Source: an uncultured Lachnospiraceae bacterium
GTDB lineage: Bacteria; Bacillota; Clostridia; Lachnospirales; Lachnospiraceae
Assembly: GCA_900316855.1 (NCBI GenBank)
Contig: ONEK01000014.1
Span: 1-64,000 of the forward strand
Direction: 5' to 3'
Length of the DNA stretch: 64,000 nucleotides
The notes under the pieces are model-generated. The model had not been told where the DNA came from. It ran no database searches and saw only the letters and a list, made by a program, of their open reading frames with translations. Within the stretch, counting starts at the first letter, position 1. Each line of letters begins with the position of its first letter. Made by a program: the position numbers and the translations under genes. Below are positions 44,662-52,145 of the stretch, one piece after another.

Positions 44662-46062
44662 ATGGCATTCGAGAGTCTTTCGGAAAAACTGAATCGTGTG
44701 TTCCAGAAGCTGTCCCGCAAGGGAACGCTCTCGGAGGAGGATGTAAAGGCAGCCCTGAAGGAAGTGAAGATGGCTCTGCTCGAGGCGGACGTAAACTTCC
44801 GGGTCGTGAAGCAGTTCATCAGCTCCATTCAGGAGCGCGCGGTCGGCGAAGAGGTCATGAAGGGCCTCAATCCCGCACAGCAGGTCATCAAAATCGTCAA
44901 CGACGAGATGGTGAAGCTCATGGGCCCGGAGACGACCGGGCTGCAGTTCCAGCCCGGCAAGGCCCTTACCGTCATCATGATGACAGGACTTCAGGGCTCC
45001 GGCAAGACGACGACCGCGGCAAAGCTCGCCGGCAAGGTGAAGAAGAAGGGAAAGCGGCCGCTCCTCGCGGCGCTTGACGTCTATCGCCCCGGTGCCGTCA
45101 AACAGCTGCAGGTCAACGGTGAGAAGGTCGATGTGCCCGTGTTTGCGATGGATGAGTGCCGGGATCCGGTCGTGATCGCGGGGGAAGCCGTATCGCATGC
45201 GCTGAAATACAACAACGACGTCCTGTTTCTCGATACCGCCGGCCGTCTGCAGATTGACGACGCCATGATGGCGGAGCTGGAGAATATCAAGAAGGCCGTG
45301 ACCGTACACCAGACGATTCTCGTCGTGGATGCCATGACCGGCCAGGAAGCCGTCAATGTCGCGAAGACGTTTGACGAGCGGATCGGAATCGACGGTGTCA
45401 TTCTCTCGAAGATGGACGGCGATACCCGCGGCGGTGCCGCGCTGTCCGTCAAGGCCGTTACCGGCAAACCGATCCTGTACGTCGGCATGGGCGAGAAGCT
45501 TGCGGATCTCGAGCAGTTCTATCCCGACCGCATGGCATCGCGCATCCTCGGCATGGGAGACGTCCTGACCCTCATTGAGAAGGCGCAGGAGAGCGCAACA
45601 GAGGAGGACGAGCGCAGCAGCCGCGAGATGGCCGGAAGACTCCGGAAGGGCAAGTTCGACTTCAACGACTATCTCGAGAGCATGAAGCAGATGAGGAAGA
45701 TGGGCGGCCTTGGCAGCATCCTCGGCATGATGCCGAACCTCGGGATTTCGAAGGACGACATCGAGGGCAGCATCGATGAGAAGAAGCTTGCCCGCATGGA
45801 GGCAATCGTCCTGTCCATGACGCCCGCAGAGCGCGCCAATCCGAAGCTCCTGTCGCCGCAGCGCAAGTTCCGCATCGCGAAGGGCTCCGGCAACGACATC
45901 GCGGACGTCAACCGCTTCATCAAGAATTTCGGCCAGATGCAGGACATGGTGAAGAAAATGGGCGGCCTCGGCGGGAAAAAGCGTCACGGCAATCCGTTCG
46001 GAGCTTTTCCCGGCATGGGCGGACCGGGCTTCGGAAGAGGCCGCGGCGGTCTGCCGTTTTAA
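44662..46062 (+). CDS. ffh: Signal recognition particle protein Ffh
   Basis: 466 residues. An N domain (1-90) leads to the G domain with GLQGSGKTT (109-117), LLAALDVYRPGAVKQLQ, LDTAGRLQIDD and LSKMDGDTRGG. The methionine-rich M domain follows from about 330, with the RNA-binding SGNDIADVNRFIKNFGQM, and a Gly-rich tail ending FGRGRGGLPF. It binds signal peptides at the ribosome and delivers them to FtsY. SRP RNA was not found in the window. Confidence 0.97.
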   Translation: MAFESLSEKLNRVFQKLSRKGTLSEEDVKAALKEVKMALLEADVNFRVVKQFISSIQERAVGEEVMKGLNPAQQVIKIVNDEMVKLMGPETTGLQFQPGKALTVIMMTGLQGSGKTTTAAKLAGKVKKKGKRPLLAALDVYRPGAVKQLQVNGEKVDVPVFAMDECRDPVVIAGEAVSHALKYNNDVLFLDTAGRLQIDDAMMAELENIKKAVTVHQTILVVDAMTGQEAVNVAKTFDERIGIDGVILSKMDGDTRGGAALSVKAVTGKPILYVGMGEKLADLEQFYPDRMASRILGMGDVLTLIEKAQESATEEDERSSREMAGRLRKGKFDFNDYLESMKQMRKMGGLGSILGMMPNLGISKDDIEGSIDEKKLARMEAIVLSMTPAERANPKLLSPQRKFRIAKGSGNDIADVNRFIKNFGQMQDMVKKMGGLGGKKRHGNPFGAFPGMGGPGFGRGRGGLPF

Positions 46063-46112
46063 ATGCGCGGGCCGCGCACAGTGAACAGGAGATTAAGGTG
46101 CCGTAATCACTT

Positions 46113-46141
46113 TTGACACCTGAATCATAACAATCATATCA
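46113..46141 (+). promoter_or_regulatory. Promoter candidate of rpsP
   Basis: TTGACA (46113-46118) with a poor -10 ATATCA (46136-46141) at 17 bases. The first 20 bases resemble the gpsA promoter at 59138. Confidence 0.45.
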
Positions 46142-46165
46142 ATATGAAATGGAGGAACAGCAGCA

Positions 46166-46408
46166 ATGGTTAAAATCAGATTATCGAGAATCGGCGAGAA
46201 GAAGGTACCCGTATACCGCGTGGTTGTTCAGGAGGCATCCCGCCCCATGAGCGGCGTCAAGATCGATGAGGTCGGCTCCTACAATCCCAACACGGATCCC
46301 GCAACGATCAACCTTGACATGGACAAGATCAACGCATGGATCGCAAAGGGAGCCCAGCCCACGACGGTAGTGAAGAAGCTGATGAAGGCTGCGGCTAAGA
46401 AGAACTGA
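46166..46408 (+). CDS. rpsP: 30S ribosomal protein S16
   Basis: 80 residues. MVKIRLSRIGEKKVPVYRVV and the tail PTTVVKKLMKAAAKKN are typical. It is a small-subunit assembly protein. A GGAGGA site is present. It heads the rpsP-khpA-rimM-trmD-rplS group. Confidence 0.97.
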   Translation: MVKIRLSRIGEKKVPVYRVVVQEASRPMSGVKIDEVGSYNPNTDPATINLDMDKINAWIAKGAQPTTVVKKLMKAAAKKN

Positions 46409-46452
46409 TCGGAATGATTCATGGCATCCAGGCTGACGATTGAGGTAGACAG

Positions 46453-46752
46453 ATGAAGGAATTAGTAGAAGTCATCGCTAAGGCGCTGGTGGAGCATCCC
46501 GAAGAAGTTAAGGTTTCAGAGAGACAGGAAGGCCGGATCACGAAGGTGGAACTGCGTGTGGCGCCTTCCGATATGGGCAAGGTGATCGGCAGAGGCGGCA
46601 GGATTGCGAAGGCAATCCGCGACGTGGTGAAGGCCGCGGCTTCCCGGGAAGACCGGATTGTCGATGTCAATATTGATGACAGCACCGTAGCCATCGAAGA
46701 AGCCGGTGAGGAAGAAGCGGCTGCAGCCGCAGCTTCCGAAGAGGCGGAATAA
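46453..46752 (+). CDS. khpA: KH-domain RNA-binding protein KhpA
   Basis: 99 residues. One KH domain (about 1-75) with the GxxG loop as VIGRGGRIAKAIR. The C-terminal 20 residues are a Glu/Ala-rich acidic tail. KhpA proteins bind RNA, often with KhpB, and affect cell elongation and division in Firmicutes. It lies 44 bases after rpsP and 9 before rimM, the conserved position for this family. Confidence 0.95.
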   Translation: MKELVEVIAKALVEHPEEVKVSERQEGRITKVELRVAPSDMGKVIGRGGRIAKAIRDVVKAAASREDRIVDVNIDDSTVAIEEAGEEEAAAAAASEEAE

Positions 46753-46761
46753 GGAACCCGG

Positions 46762-47265
46762 ATGACAGATCAGTTTCAGGTCGGGATTGTGGCGGCACCC
46801 CACGGCATCAAAGGTGACGTGAAGGTTTTCCCCACGACCGATGAGCCGAAGCGGTTCAGCAAACTGAAAAAGGTTTACCTGACAAGGAAGGGACAGACTA
46901 AGCTGCACACGGTATCGAATGTGCGCTACAGCGGGAAGTTTGTCGTGCTGCACCTCTCCGGGATCGAGACGCCGGAGGAGGCGCGTCTTTTGCACAATGT
47001 GCCGCTCATGATCGACCGGGCGGACGCCATGCCGCTTCCCGAGGGGATGTATTACATCCCGGACCTCATCGGCTGCACCGTTGTGGACGAGGACGGACAC
47101 ATGGTCGGGACGCTCACGGATGTCCTCAGGACCGGCGCCAACGATGTGTATGAGGTCACGCGGGAGGACGGGAGCACGCTGCTTGTCCCGGTCATCCGCG
47201 ACTGCATCCTCGACACCGATGTGGAAGAGGGCAGGATCCGCGTGCATCTGCTTCCGGGCCTTTGA
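46762..47265 (+). CDS. rimM: 16S rRNA maturation factor RimM
   Basis: 167 residues. QVGIVAAPHGIKGDVKVFP opens the N-terminal RimM domain; the PRC-barrel domain has YYIPDLIGCTVVDEDG, and VPVIRDCILDTDVEEGRIRV closes it. It aids 30S head assembly by binding S19. It sits directly before trmD (6-base gap), as in most bacteria. Confidence 0.97.
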   Translation: MTDQFQVGIVAAPHGIKGDVKVFPTTDEPKRFSKLKKVYLTRKGQTKLHTVSNVRYSGKFVVLHLSGIETPEEARLLHNVPLMIDRADAMPLPEGMYYIPDLIGCTVVDEDGHMVGTLTDVLRTGANDVYEVTREDGSTLLVPVIRDCILDTDVEEGRIRVHLLPGL

Positions 47266-47271
47266 GAGAAT

Positions 47272-48012
47272 ATGAATTTCCATGTACTGACCCTGTTTCC
47301 CGACATGGTGATGCAGGGACTTGATACCAGCATCCTCAGGCGCGCCCTGGACCGGGGGCTCATCCGGATCGAAGCCGTCAATATCCGCGACTACACGGAC
47401 AATAAGCACGGTAAGGTCGACGATTACACCTACGGGGGAGGCGCAGGCCTTCTCATGCAGGCGCAGCCCGTCTATGACGCGTGGAAATCCGTTCAGGACC
47501 GCCTTCCTTCGAAGGCAAGAGTTGTTTACATGACGCCCCAGGGGGCCGTGTTCAACCAGGACATGGCGGCGGAGTTTTCCGCGGAGGAGGACCTGATTTT
47601 CCTCTGCGGGCACTACGAGGGCATTGACGAGCGTGTGCTGGAGGAAATCGTGACAGACGAGGTTTCCATCGGCGATTATGTGCTGACGGGAGGCGAGCTT
47701 CCCGCCATGGTCATGATCGACAGCATCTCCCGGCTCATTCCGGGCGTTCTTCACAACGGGGAGAGTGCCGGTACCGACTCATTCCAGAACGGACTTCTGG
47801 AATATCCGCAGTACTCCCGCCCGGAGAGCTGGCACGGGAAAAACGTTCCCGGCGTCCTGTTGTCCGGAGACCACGCGAAGGTCGGCGAATGGAGACTTGC
47901 GCAGTCGCTGGAGCGGACGAAGGAGCGCCGCCCGGACCTGTATGAAGCCTATGTGAAGGCCCACCCGCCGCAGGAGCGCAAAAGACGTGTAAAGCGAACA
48001 AATCCGTCTTGA
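47272..48012 (+). CDS. trmD: tRNA (guanine37-N1)-methyltransferase TrmD
   Basis: 246 residues, SPOUT fold with a deep trefoil knot. NFHVLTLFPDMV, the YGGGAGLLMQAQP loop, CGHYEGIDERV and IGDYVLTGGELP are the SAM- and tRNA-binding motifs. It methylates G37 in tRNAs with G36 to prevent frameshifting. The start follows the rimM stop by 6 bases. The rplS leader follows. Confidence 0.97.
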   Translation: MNFHVLTLFPDMVMQGLDTSILRRALDRGLIRIEAVNIRDYTDNKHGKVDDYTYGGGAGLLMQAQPVYDAWKSVQDRLPSKARVVYMTPQGAVFNQDMAAEFSAEEDLIFLCGHYEGIDERVLEEIVTDEVSIGDYVLTGGELPAMVMIDSISRLIPGVLHNGESAGTDSFQNGLLEYPQYSRPESWHGKNVPGVLLSGDHAKVGEWRLAQSLERTKERRPDLYEAYVKAHPPQERKRRVKRTNPS

Positions 48013-48045
48013 AGTTCCCGGGTTTGTGTGGTATTTTATGATAGT

Positions 48046-48183
48046 TGTGCCGGCAGGCATCCATGCTGCACACGCGTCACTGCCGCGCGGGCAGGATCGC
48101 AGCCTGAGACACCGGCATGAAGCTGCAGGGAGATGTTCCTCTTACATCAGTATGGTAAAGAACATCCGGAAAAGGAGAAAAAT
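48046..48183 (+). promoter_or_regulatory. rplS leader, probable L19 autoregulatory RNA structure
   Basis: Two hairpins stand in the 171-base gap: one bracketed by CCGG (about 48050-48110), and GATGTTC (48132-48138) paired with GAACATC (48162-48168), next to the GGAGAAAAAT site. Firmicutes commonly carry an L19 leader at this place; identity here is by position and structure only. Confidence 0.45.
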
Positions 48184-48543
48184 ATGAGTATTATCAGTGA
48201 AATCGAGGAGTCCCAGAAGAAGCAGGACGTTCCCCAGTTCGAGACAGGCGACACCGTTCGTGTTTACAACCGGATTGTCGAGGGGGAGCACTCCCGTGTA
48301 CAGGTCTTCGAGGGCACGGTCCTGAAGATCCAGGGCGGTTCCAACCGCACCACATTCACAGTCCGCAAGGAATCCAGCGGAATCGGCGTCGAGAAGACAT
48401 GGCCGCTTCATTCCCCGAACGTTGAGAAGGTGGAGGTTGTCAGAAAGGGCAAGGTAAGAAGGGCGAAGCTCAATTACCTGCGCCAGCTCAGCGGCAAGAA
48501 GGCAAAGGTGAAGGAAGCCGTTACCGCAAGACCTGCGAAATAA
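48184..48543 (+). CDS. rplS: 50S ribosomal protein L19
   Basis: 119 residues. [20 protein letters not shown], then [29 protein letters not shown] and [13 protein letters not shown] identify L19, which sits at the 30S-50S interface. I chose ATG 48184 behind AAAAGGAGAAAAAT; an in-frame ATG at 48133 lies in the leader hairpin. A terminator follows at 48603. Confidence 0.97.
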   Translation: MSIISEIEESQKKQDVPQFETGDTVRVYNRIVEGEHSRVQVFEGTVLKIQGGSNRTTFTVRKESSGIGVEKTWPLHSPNVEKVEVVRKGKVRRAKLNYLRQLSGKKAKVKEAVTARPAK

Positions 48544-48602
48544 TCAAGAAGTCACCTTCAGCACCTCTGCTGCTTTCAGGGGTACAGAAATGATTTTGCA
48601 AC

Positions 48603-48635
48603 GAGCCGCACTGTGAAAGGTGCGGCTCTTCGTTT
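48603..48635 (+). terminator. Terminator of rplS
   Basis: GAGCCGCAC pairs with GTGCGGCTC (9 bp), followed by TTCGTTT. It lies just before lepB, so some readthrough is likely. Confidence 0.75.
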
Positions 48636-48647
48636 AAACGGAAAGCT

Positions 48648-49244
48648 ATGGCAAAACGGGCAAGATACACCTCCGGTCTGTCGTTCTACGAGGAGGAGCG
48701 CAAAACCGGCAGCAATAAAATACGGGAAATCGTGACGACGCTGATTTACACGGTGATTGCCGTCTTCATTGCCATCGTCACGGTCCGGTTCTTCGGCTAT
48801 CGCGTCAGCGTCATCGGCTCGTCCATGGAGCCGGGTCTGGTAAACGGCCAGAACGTCTTCGTGAACCGCCTGGCGTACCGGATGTCCGCACCGAAGCGGC
48901 AGGATGTCATTGCGTTCTACCCGGGCGGCAATGAGAACACGCACCCTTCCGTCAAGCGCGTGATTGCAGTACCGGGAGATACGATCCAGGTGGTGGACGG
49001 CGTCGTCCTCGTCAACGGGATTCCGGAATCCGGTTCCGCTTCGTATGATAAAATAACGGATGCCGGGAGTGCCGCGCAGGAAGAGGTGCTCGGCAGTGAC
49101 GAGTATTTCGTTCTCGGCGACAACCGCAGCAATTCGGAGGATTCACGGAGCGCGTCCATAGGCTCCGTACAGGGCAGCGACATCATCGGCAGAGTATGGC
49201 TGGCACTTTCCTCCGGTGAGTCCGGACTTCATCGTGTTCATTAA
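48648..49244 (+). CDS. lepB: Signal peptidase I, first copy
   Basis: 198 residues. One membrane anchor (about 27-48) precedes the catalytic Ser59 in IGSSMEPGL and Lys103 in HPSVKRVIAVPGD; GSDEYFVLGDNRSNSEDS is box E. It cleaves signal peptides outside the membrane. No strong ribosome-binding site is seen, only GGAAAGCT before the ATG. rbgA follows after 15 bases. A second lepB is at 50267. Confidence 0.94.
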   Translation: MAKRARYTSGLSFYEEERKTGSNKIREIVTTLIYTVIAVFIAIVTVRFFGYRVSVIGSSMEPGLVNGQNVFVNRLAYRMSAPKRQDVIAFYPGGNENTHPSVKRVIAVPGDTIQVVDGVVLVNGIPESGSASYDKITDAGSAAQEEVLGSDEYFVLGDNRSNSEDSRSASIGSVQGSDIIGRVWLALSSGESGLHRVH

Positions 49245-49259
49245 AGAGGGCTCTTACCT

Positions 49260-50270
49260 ATGACAGAAGTACAGTGGTATCCGGGACACATGACGAAAGC
49301 CCGCCGGATGATGGAGGAGAATATTCGCATTGTCGATCTGGTGATTGAGATCCTGGATGCGAGAGTGCCTTTATCCTCCGGGAATCCGGATATTGACAAA
49401 ATGGCGTCGGGCAAATCCCGCATCCTGATTCTCGGAAAGGCGGATCTGGCGGACCCCGCGAAAACGAAGCAGTTTGAAGCCTGGTTCCGCAGTCAGGGCT
49501 TTCGGACGGCTGTCATGGACTCCCGTGACCCGAAGAGTGTCCAGCGCGTGAAGGAACTGCTTCTTGCCGTCTCGAGTAAGAAGGCGGAGCGGGATTTAAA
49601 GCGCGGCATCCTGAACCGCCCGGTACGCGCCATGATCTGCGGCATCCCGAATGTCGGCAAGTCGACGTTTATCAATTCGCTTGCGGGCAGGGCCTCCGCG
49701 AAAACCGGCAACCGCCCCGGCGTTACAACAGGCAGGCAGTGGATCAGTGTCCAGACAAGGGCTGGCAGCCGCAGTACCGGCAGGCAGGGCGATAACGCCC
49801 GCGGCAGGTTTGAACCCGGAAGAAGTACTGCCGCGCGCAGCCCCAGAATCGAGGTCCTGGATACGCCGGGACTTCTGTGGCCGAAGTTCGATGACCGTGC
49901 TGTGGGAATCCGGCTGGCACTGGCCGGCTCTGTCCGGGACGAAATCCTGGATGAGACGGAGCTTGCCATGGAGCTTGTCGGGATTCTCGGAAAGGACTAC
50001 CCGGAGCTGTTCCTGAAGCGTTATGATAACAGGGAAGGGTCTTCCCTTCTGGAGCCGGAGGAGGTCTCTTCTTTTCACGAGGGGACGCTCTCGAAGACGC
50101 AGCGCCTGGCCATACTCGGACGCATTGCCGCGTCCCGCAGCATGCTTGCGAAGGGCAGCACCTGTGATGCAAAGCGCGCGGCGCACGTACTCATCGATGA
50201 CTTCCGAAGCGGCAGGATCGGGCGCATCACGCTTGATGAACCGCCCGTATTAGAAGAAGGTAAAATTTGA
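49260..50270 (+). CDS. rbgA: Ribosome biogenesis GTPase RbgA (YlqF), with insertion
   Basis: 336 residues. It is circularly permuted, so G4 comes first: GKAD (59-62) in place of NKxD. G1 is GIPNVGKST (128-136), switch PGVTT (153-157), G3 DTPG (201-204), and the C-terminal ANTAR-like RNA-binding helices end the protein. Between switch and G3 lie about 28 extra Arg/Ser/Gly-rich residues (165-196). The family helps late 50S assembly. The start PGHMTKARRMM is conserved. The stop overlaps the second lepB. Confidence 0.9.
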   Translation: MTEVQWYPGHMTKARRMMEENIRIVDLVIEILDARVPLSSGNPDIDKMASGKSRILILGKADLADPAKTKQFEAWFRSQGFRTAVMDSRDPKSVQRVKELLLAVSSKKAERDLKRGILNRPVRAMICGIPNVGKSTFINSLAGRASAKTGNRPGVTTGRQWISVQTRAGSRSTGRQGDNARGRFEPGRSTAARSPRIEVLDTPGLLWPKFDDRAVGIRLALAGSVRDEILDETELAMELVGILGKDYPELFLKRYDNREGSSLLEPEEVSSFHEGTLSKTQRLAILGRIAASRSMLAKGSTCDAKRAAHVLIDDFRSGRIGRITLDEPPVLEEGKI

Positions 50271-50806
50271 AAAGCGCAGCAAAAACAGCATTTCAATATC
50301 TGATCTGGATTATCGTTGTCCTGGGACTCTCGTTCCTCCTTGTCACCTTCGTGGCACAGCGGACGGATGTCAACGGCACGTCCATGGTGCCGACACTCGA
50401 GGACGGCGATCAGCTGATCGCGGACAAGATCACGTACCGCTTCCGGGATCCGCAGCGGTTCGATATTGTTATTTTCCCTTATAAATACGCGAAGAAAACC
50501 TATTTCATCAAGCGTGTCATCGGCCTTCCGGGCGAGAGAGTGCGCATCGACGACCAGGGCAATATCTACATCAACGGACAGGTGCTCGACGAGCATTACG
50601 GTCTGGAGCAGATGACGTATCCCGGGCTGGCTTCACAGGAGATCACGCTAGGAAGCGACGAATATTTCGTCCTCGGGGACAACCGCAATGTATCGGAGGA
50701 CAGCCGCTACCCGGATGTCGGCAACATCCGCCGGAGCGACATCATCGGAAGGGCGTGGCTTCGGATTTACCCGTTCGGCAAATTCGGCTCACTGACAGGG
50801 AAGTAG
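50267..50806 (+). CDS. lepB: Signal peptidase I, second copy
   Basis: 179 residues from TTG 50267, behind GAAGGTAAAAT and overlapping the rbgA stop. A membrane anchor (about 10-31), catalytic Ser39 in NGTSMVPTL, Lys82 in FIKRVIGLPGE, and GSDEYFVLGDNRNVSEDS are complete. It differs clearly from the first copy in sequence, so this is an old duplication. Two neighbours with the same activity may have different substrate sets. Confidence 0.94.
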   Translation: MKSAAKTAFQYLIWIIVVLGLSFLLVTFVAQRTDVNGTSMVPTLEDGDQLIADKITYRFRDPQRFDIVIFPYKYAKKTYFIKRVIGLPGERVRIDDQGNIYINGQVLDEHYGLEQMTYPGLASQEITLGSDEYFVLGDNRNVSEDSRYPDVGNIRRSDIIGRAWLRIYPFGKFGSLTGK

Positions 50807-50857
50807 GACCTGACCCCGGAAAACGCCGGGGCAGGAGAATCAGGGAGGTGCTGCCGG

Positions 50858-51589
50858 ATGGACCGGAGCGAACGACTGGAGAAGGAGACAGCGCGCGTTG
50901 CGGCAATGCGTGCCTTTGAGCGCGATGCCGTGCGGCAAAGATTCGGTGATGCGGCGTTTACCCTGAACGGGGACACGGATTCCGGTCAGGTCCTGATCTG
51001 CGGCATCGATGAGGCGGGACGGGGCCCTCTCGCGGGACCGGTTGCCGCCGGGGCCTGTATCCTTCCCGCGGATCATGACATCCTGTATATCAATGATTCG
51101 AAGAAGCTCTCGCCGAAAAAGCGTGATGAGCTTTATGACACCATTACGGCTGAAGCCGTATCCTGGAGCGTAGCCCTTGTGAGCCCGCAGAGAATCGATG
51201 AGATCAACATCCTGCAGGCAACGTATGAAGCCATGCGGCAGGCTGTTTCGGAGCTCTCCCCTGAGCCGGATTTTCTCGTCAATGACGCTGTGACGATTCC
51301 CGGCATCGGCATCCCGCAGGTTCCGGTTGTCAAGGGCGACGCGAAGTGCCTGAGCGTCGCGGCCGCCAGTATCCTTGCCAAGGTGACGAGGGACCGGCTC
51401 ATGCAAGGCTTTGACCGGCAGTATCCGGAGTACGGCTTCGCCTCCCACAAGGGGTATGGCACAAAGGCACATATCGAAGCACTGGAGCGGTTCGGCCCCT
51501 GCCCGATCCACCGGCGAACCTTTCTCACCCATTTCACGCTGCCCGAATCAGGCAGGTACACCGAAGACTCCCTGCAGGGCAGAATGTAA
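50858..51589 (+). CDS. rnhB: Ribonuclease HII
   Basis: 243 residues. The active-site motif CGIDEAGRGPLAGPV and KGDAKCLSVAAASILAKVTRD are diagnostic, and GYGTKAHIEALERFGPCPIHR closes the domain. The first 45 residues extend before the core. It removes RNA from RNA-DNA hybrids and misincorporated ribonucleotides. ATG 50858 follows GGGAGGTGCTGCCG. yraN follows. Confidence 0.95.
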   Translation: MDRSERLEKETARVAAMRAFERDAVRQRFGDAAFTLNGDTDSGQVLICGIDEAGRGPLAGPVAAGACILPADHDILYINDSKKLSPKKRDELYDTITAEAVSWSVALVSPQRIDEINILQATYEAMRQAVSELSPEPDFLVNDAVTIPGIGIPQVPVVKGDAKCLSVAAASILAKVTRDRLMQGFDRQYPEYGFASHKGYGTKAHIEALERFGPCPIHRRTFLTHFTLPESGRYTEDSLQGRM

Positions 51590-51653
51590 GGTCTGTACAG
51601 CAGGCCTGCAGACGTCCGGAATCCGCACTCAGCAGACAGGACAAAGGAGACGC

Positions 51654-52070
51654 ATTATCCGCAACAGACGAAGACTCGGGGAATTCTATGAAGGGCTTGC
51701 GGCGCAGTTCCTTACGGAACACGGCGTGGAGATTCTCGGGCGGAACTTCCATGACGGAAGAGCCGCGGAGATCGACCTCATCGGCAGGGAAGGAGAGACG
51801 ATCCTTTTCATCGAGGTGAAGTTCCGCAGGAGCCTGTCCGCGGGGACGCCCGAGGAAGCCGTCACAGCGTCAAAGCAGCGCTCGATCTGCGCGGCAGCCC
51901 GCTATTACCTCTACTGCAGGCACCTGCCAGAGACAACACCGGTCCGGTTCGACGTCGTCGCCATCCGGCCGGCCCTCCCCCTCCCGTCCGAAACGCAGGA
52001 TCCTTCCCTGCCCGCATCCCGCAGAATCCACATCCGCTGGATTCGCGATGCTTTCCCGTTTCTGTTATGA
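51654..52070 (+). CDS. YraN/UPF0102 family protein with a probable AUU start
   Basis: 138 residues. RRRLGEFYEGLAAQFLTEHG, the endonuclease-like core EIDLIGREGETILFIEVKFR with Glu/Asp and ExK, and DVVAIR match UPF0102, a putative nuclease fold of uncertain role usually found after rnhB. No ATG, GTG or TTG lies between the rnhB stop and the conserved region in this frame. ATT at 51654 stands 4 bases after AAAGGAG, so it is the best start; the adjacent ATC is second. Confidence 0.8.
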   Translation: MIRNRRRLGEFYEGLAAQFLTEHGVEILGRNFHDGRAAEIDLIGREGETILFIEVKFRRSLSAGTPEEAVTASKQRSICAAARYYLYCRHLPETTPVRFDVVAIRPALPLPSETQDPSLPASRRIHIRWIRDAFPFLL

Positions 52071-52145
52071 TAGTAGATGACGTAAGGCCCCGGAGAACCG
52101 ATCTGTCTCACGGGCCATCCCCGATCTGTTTCAGGAAGGGAGCCT

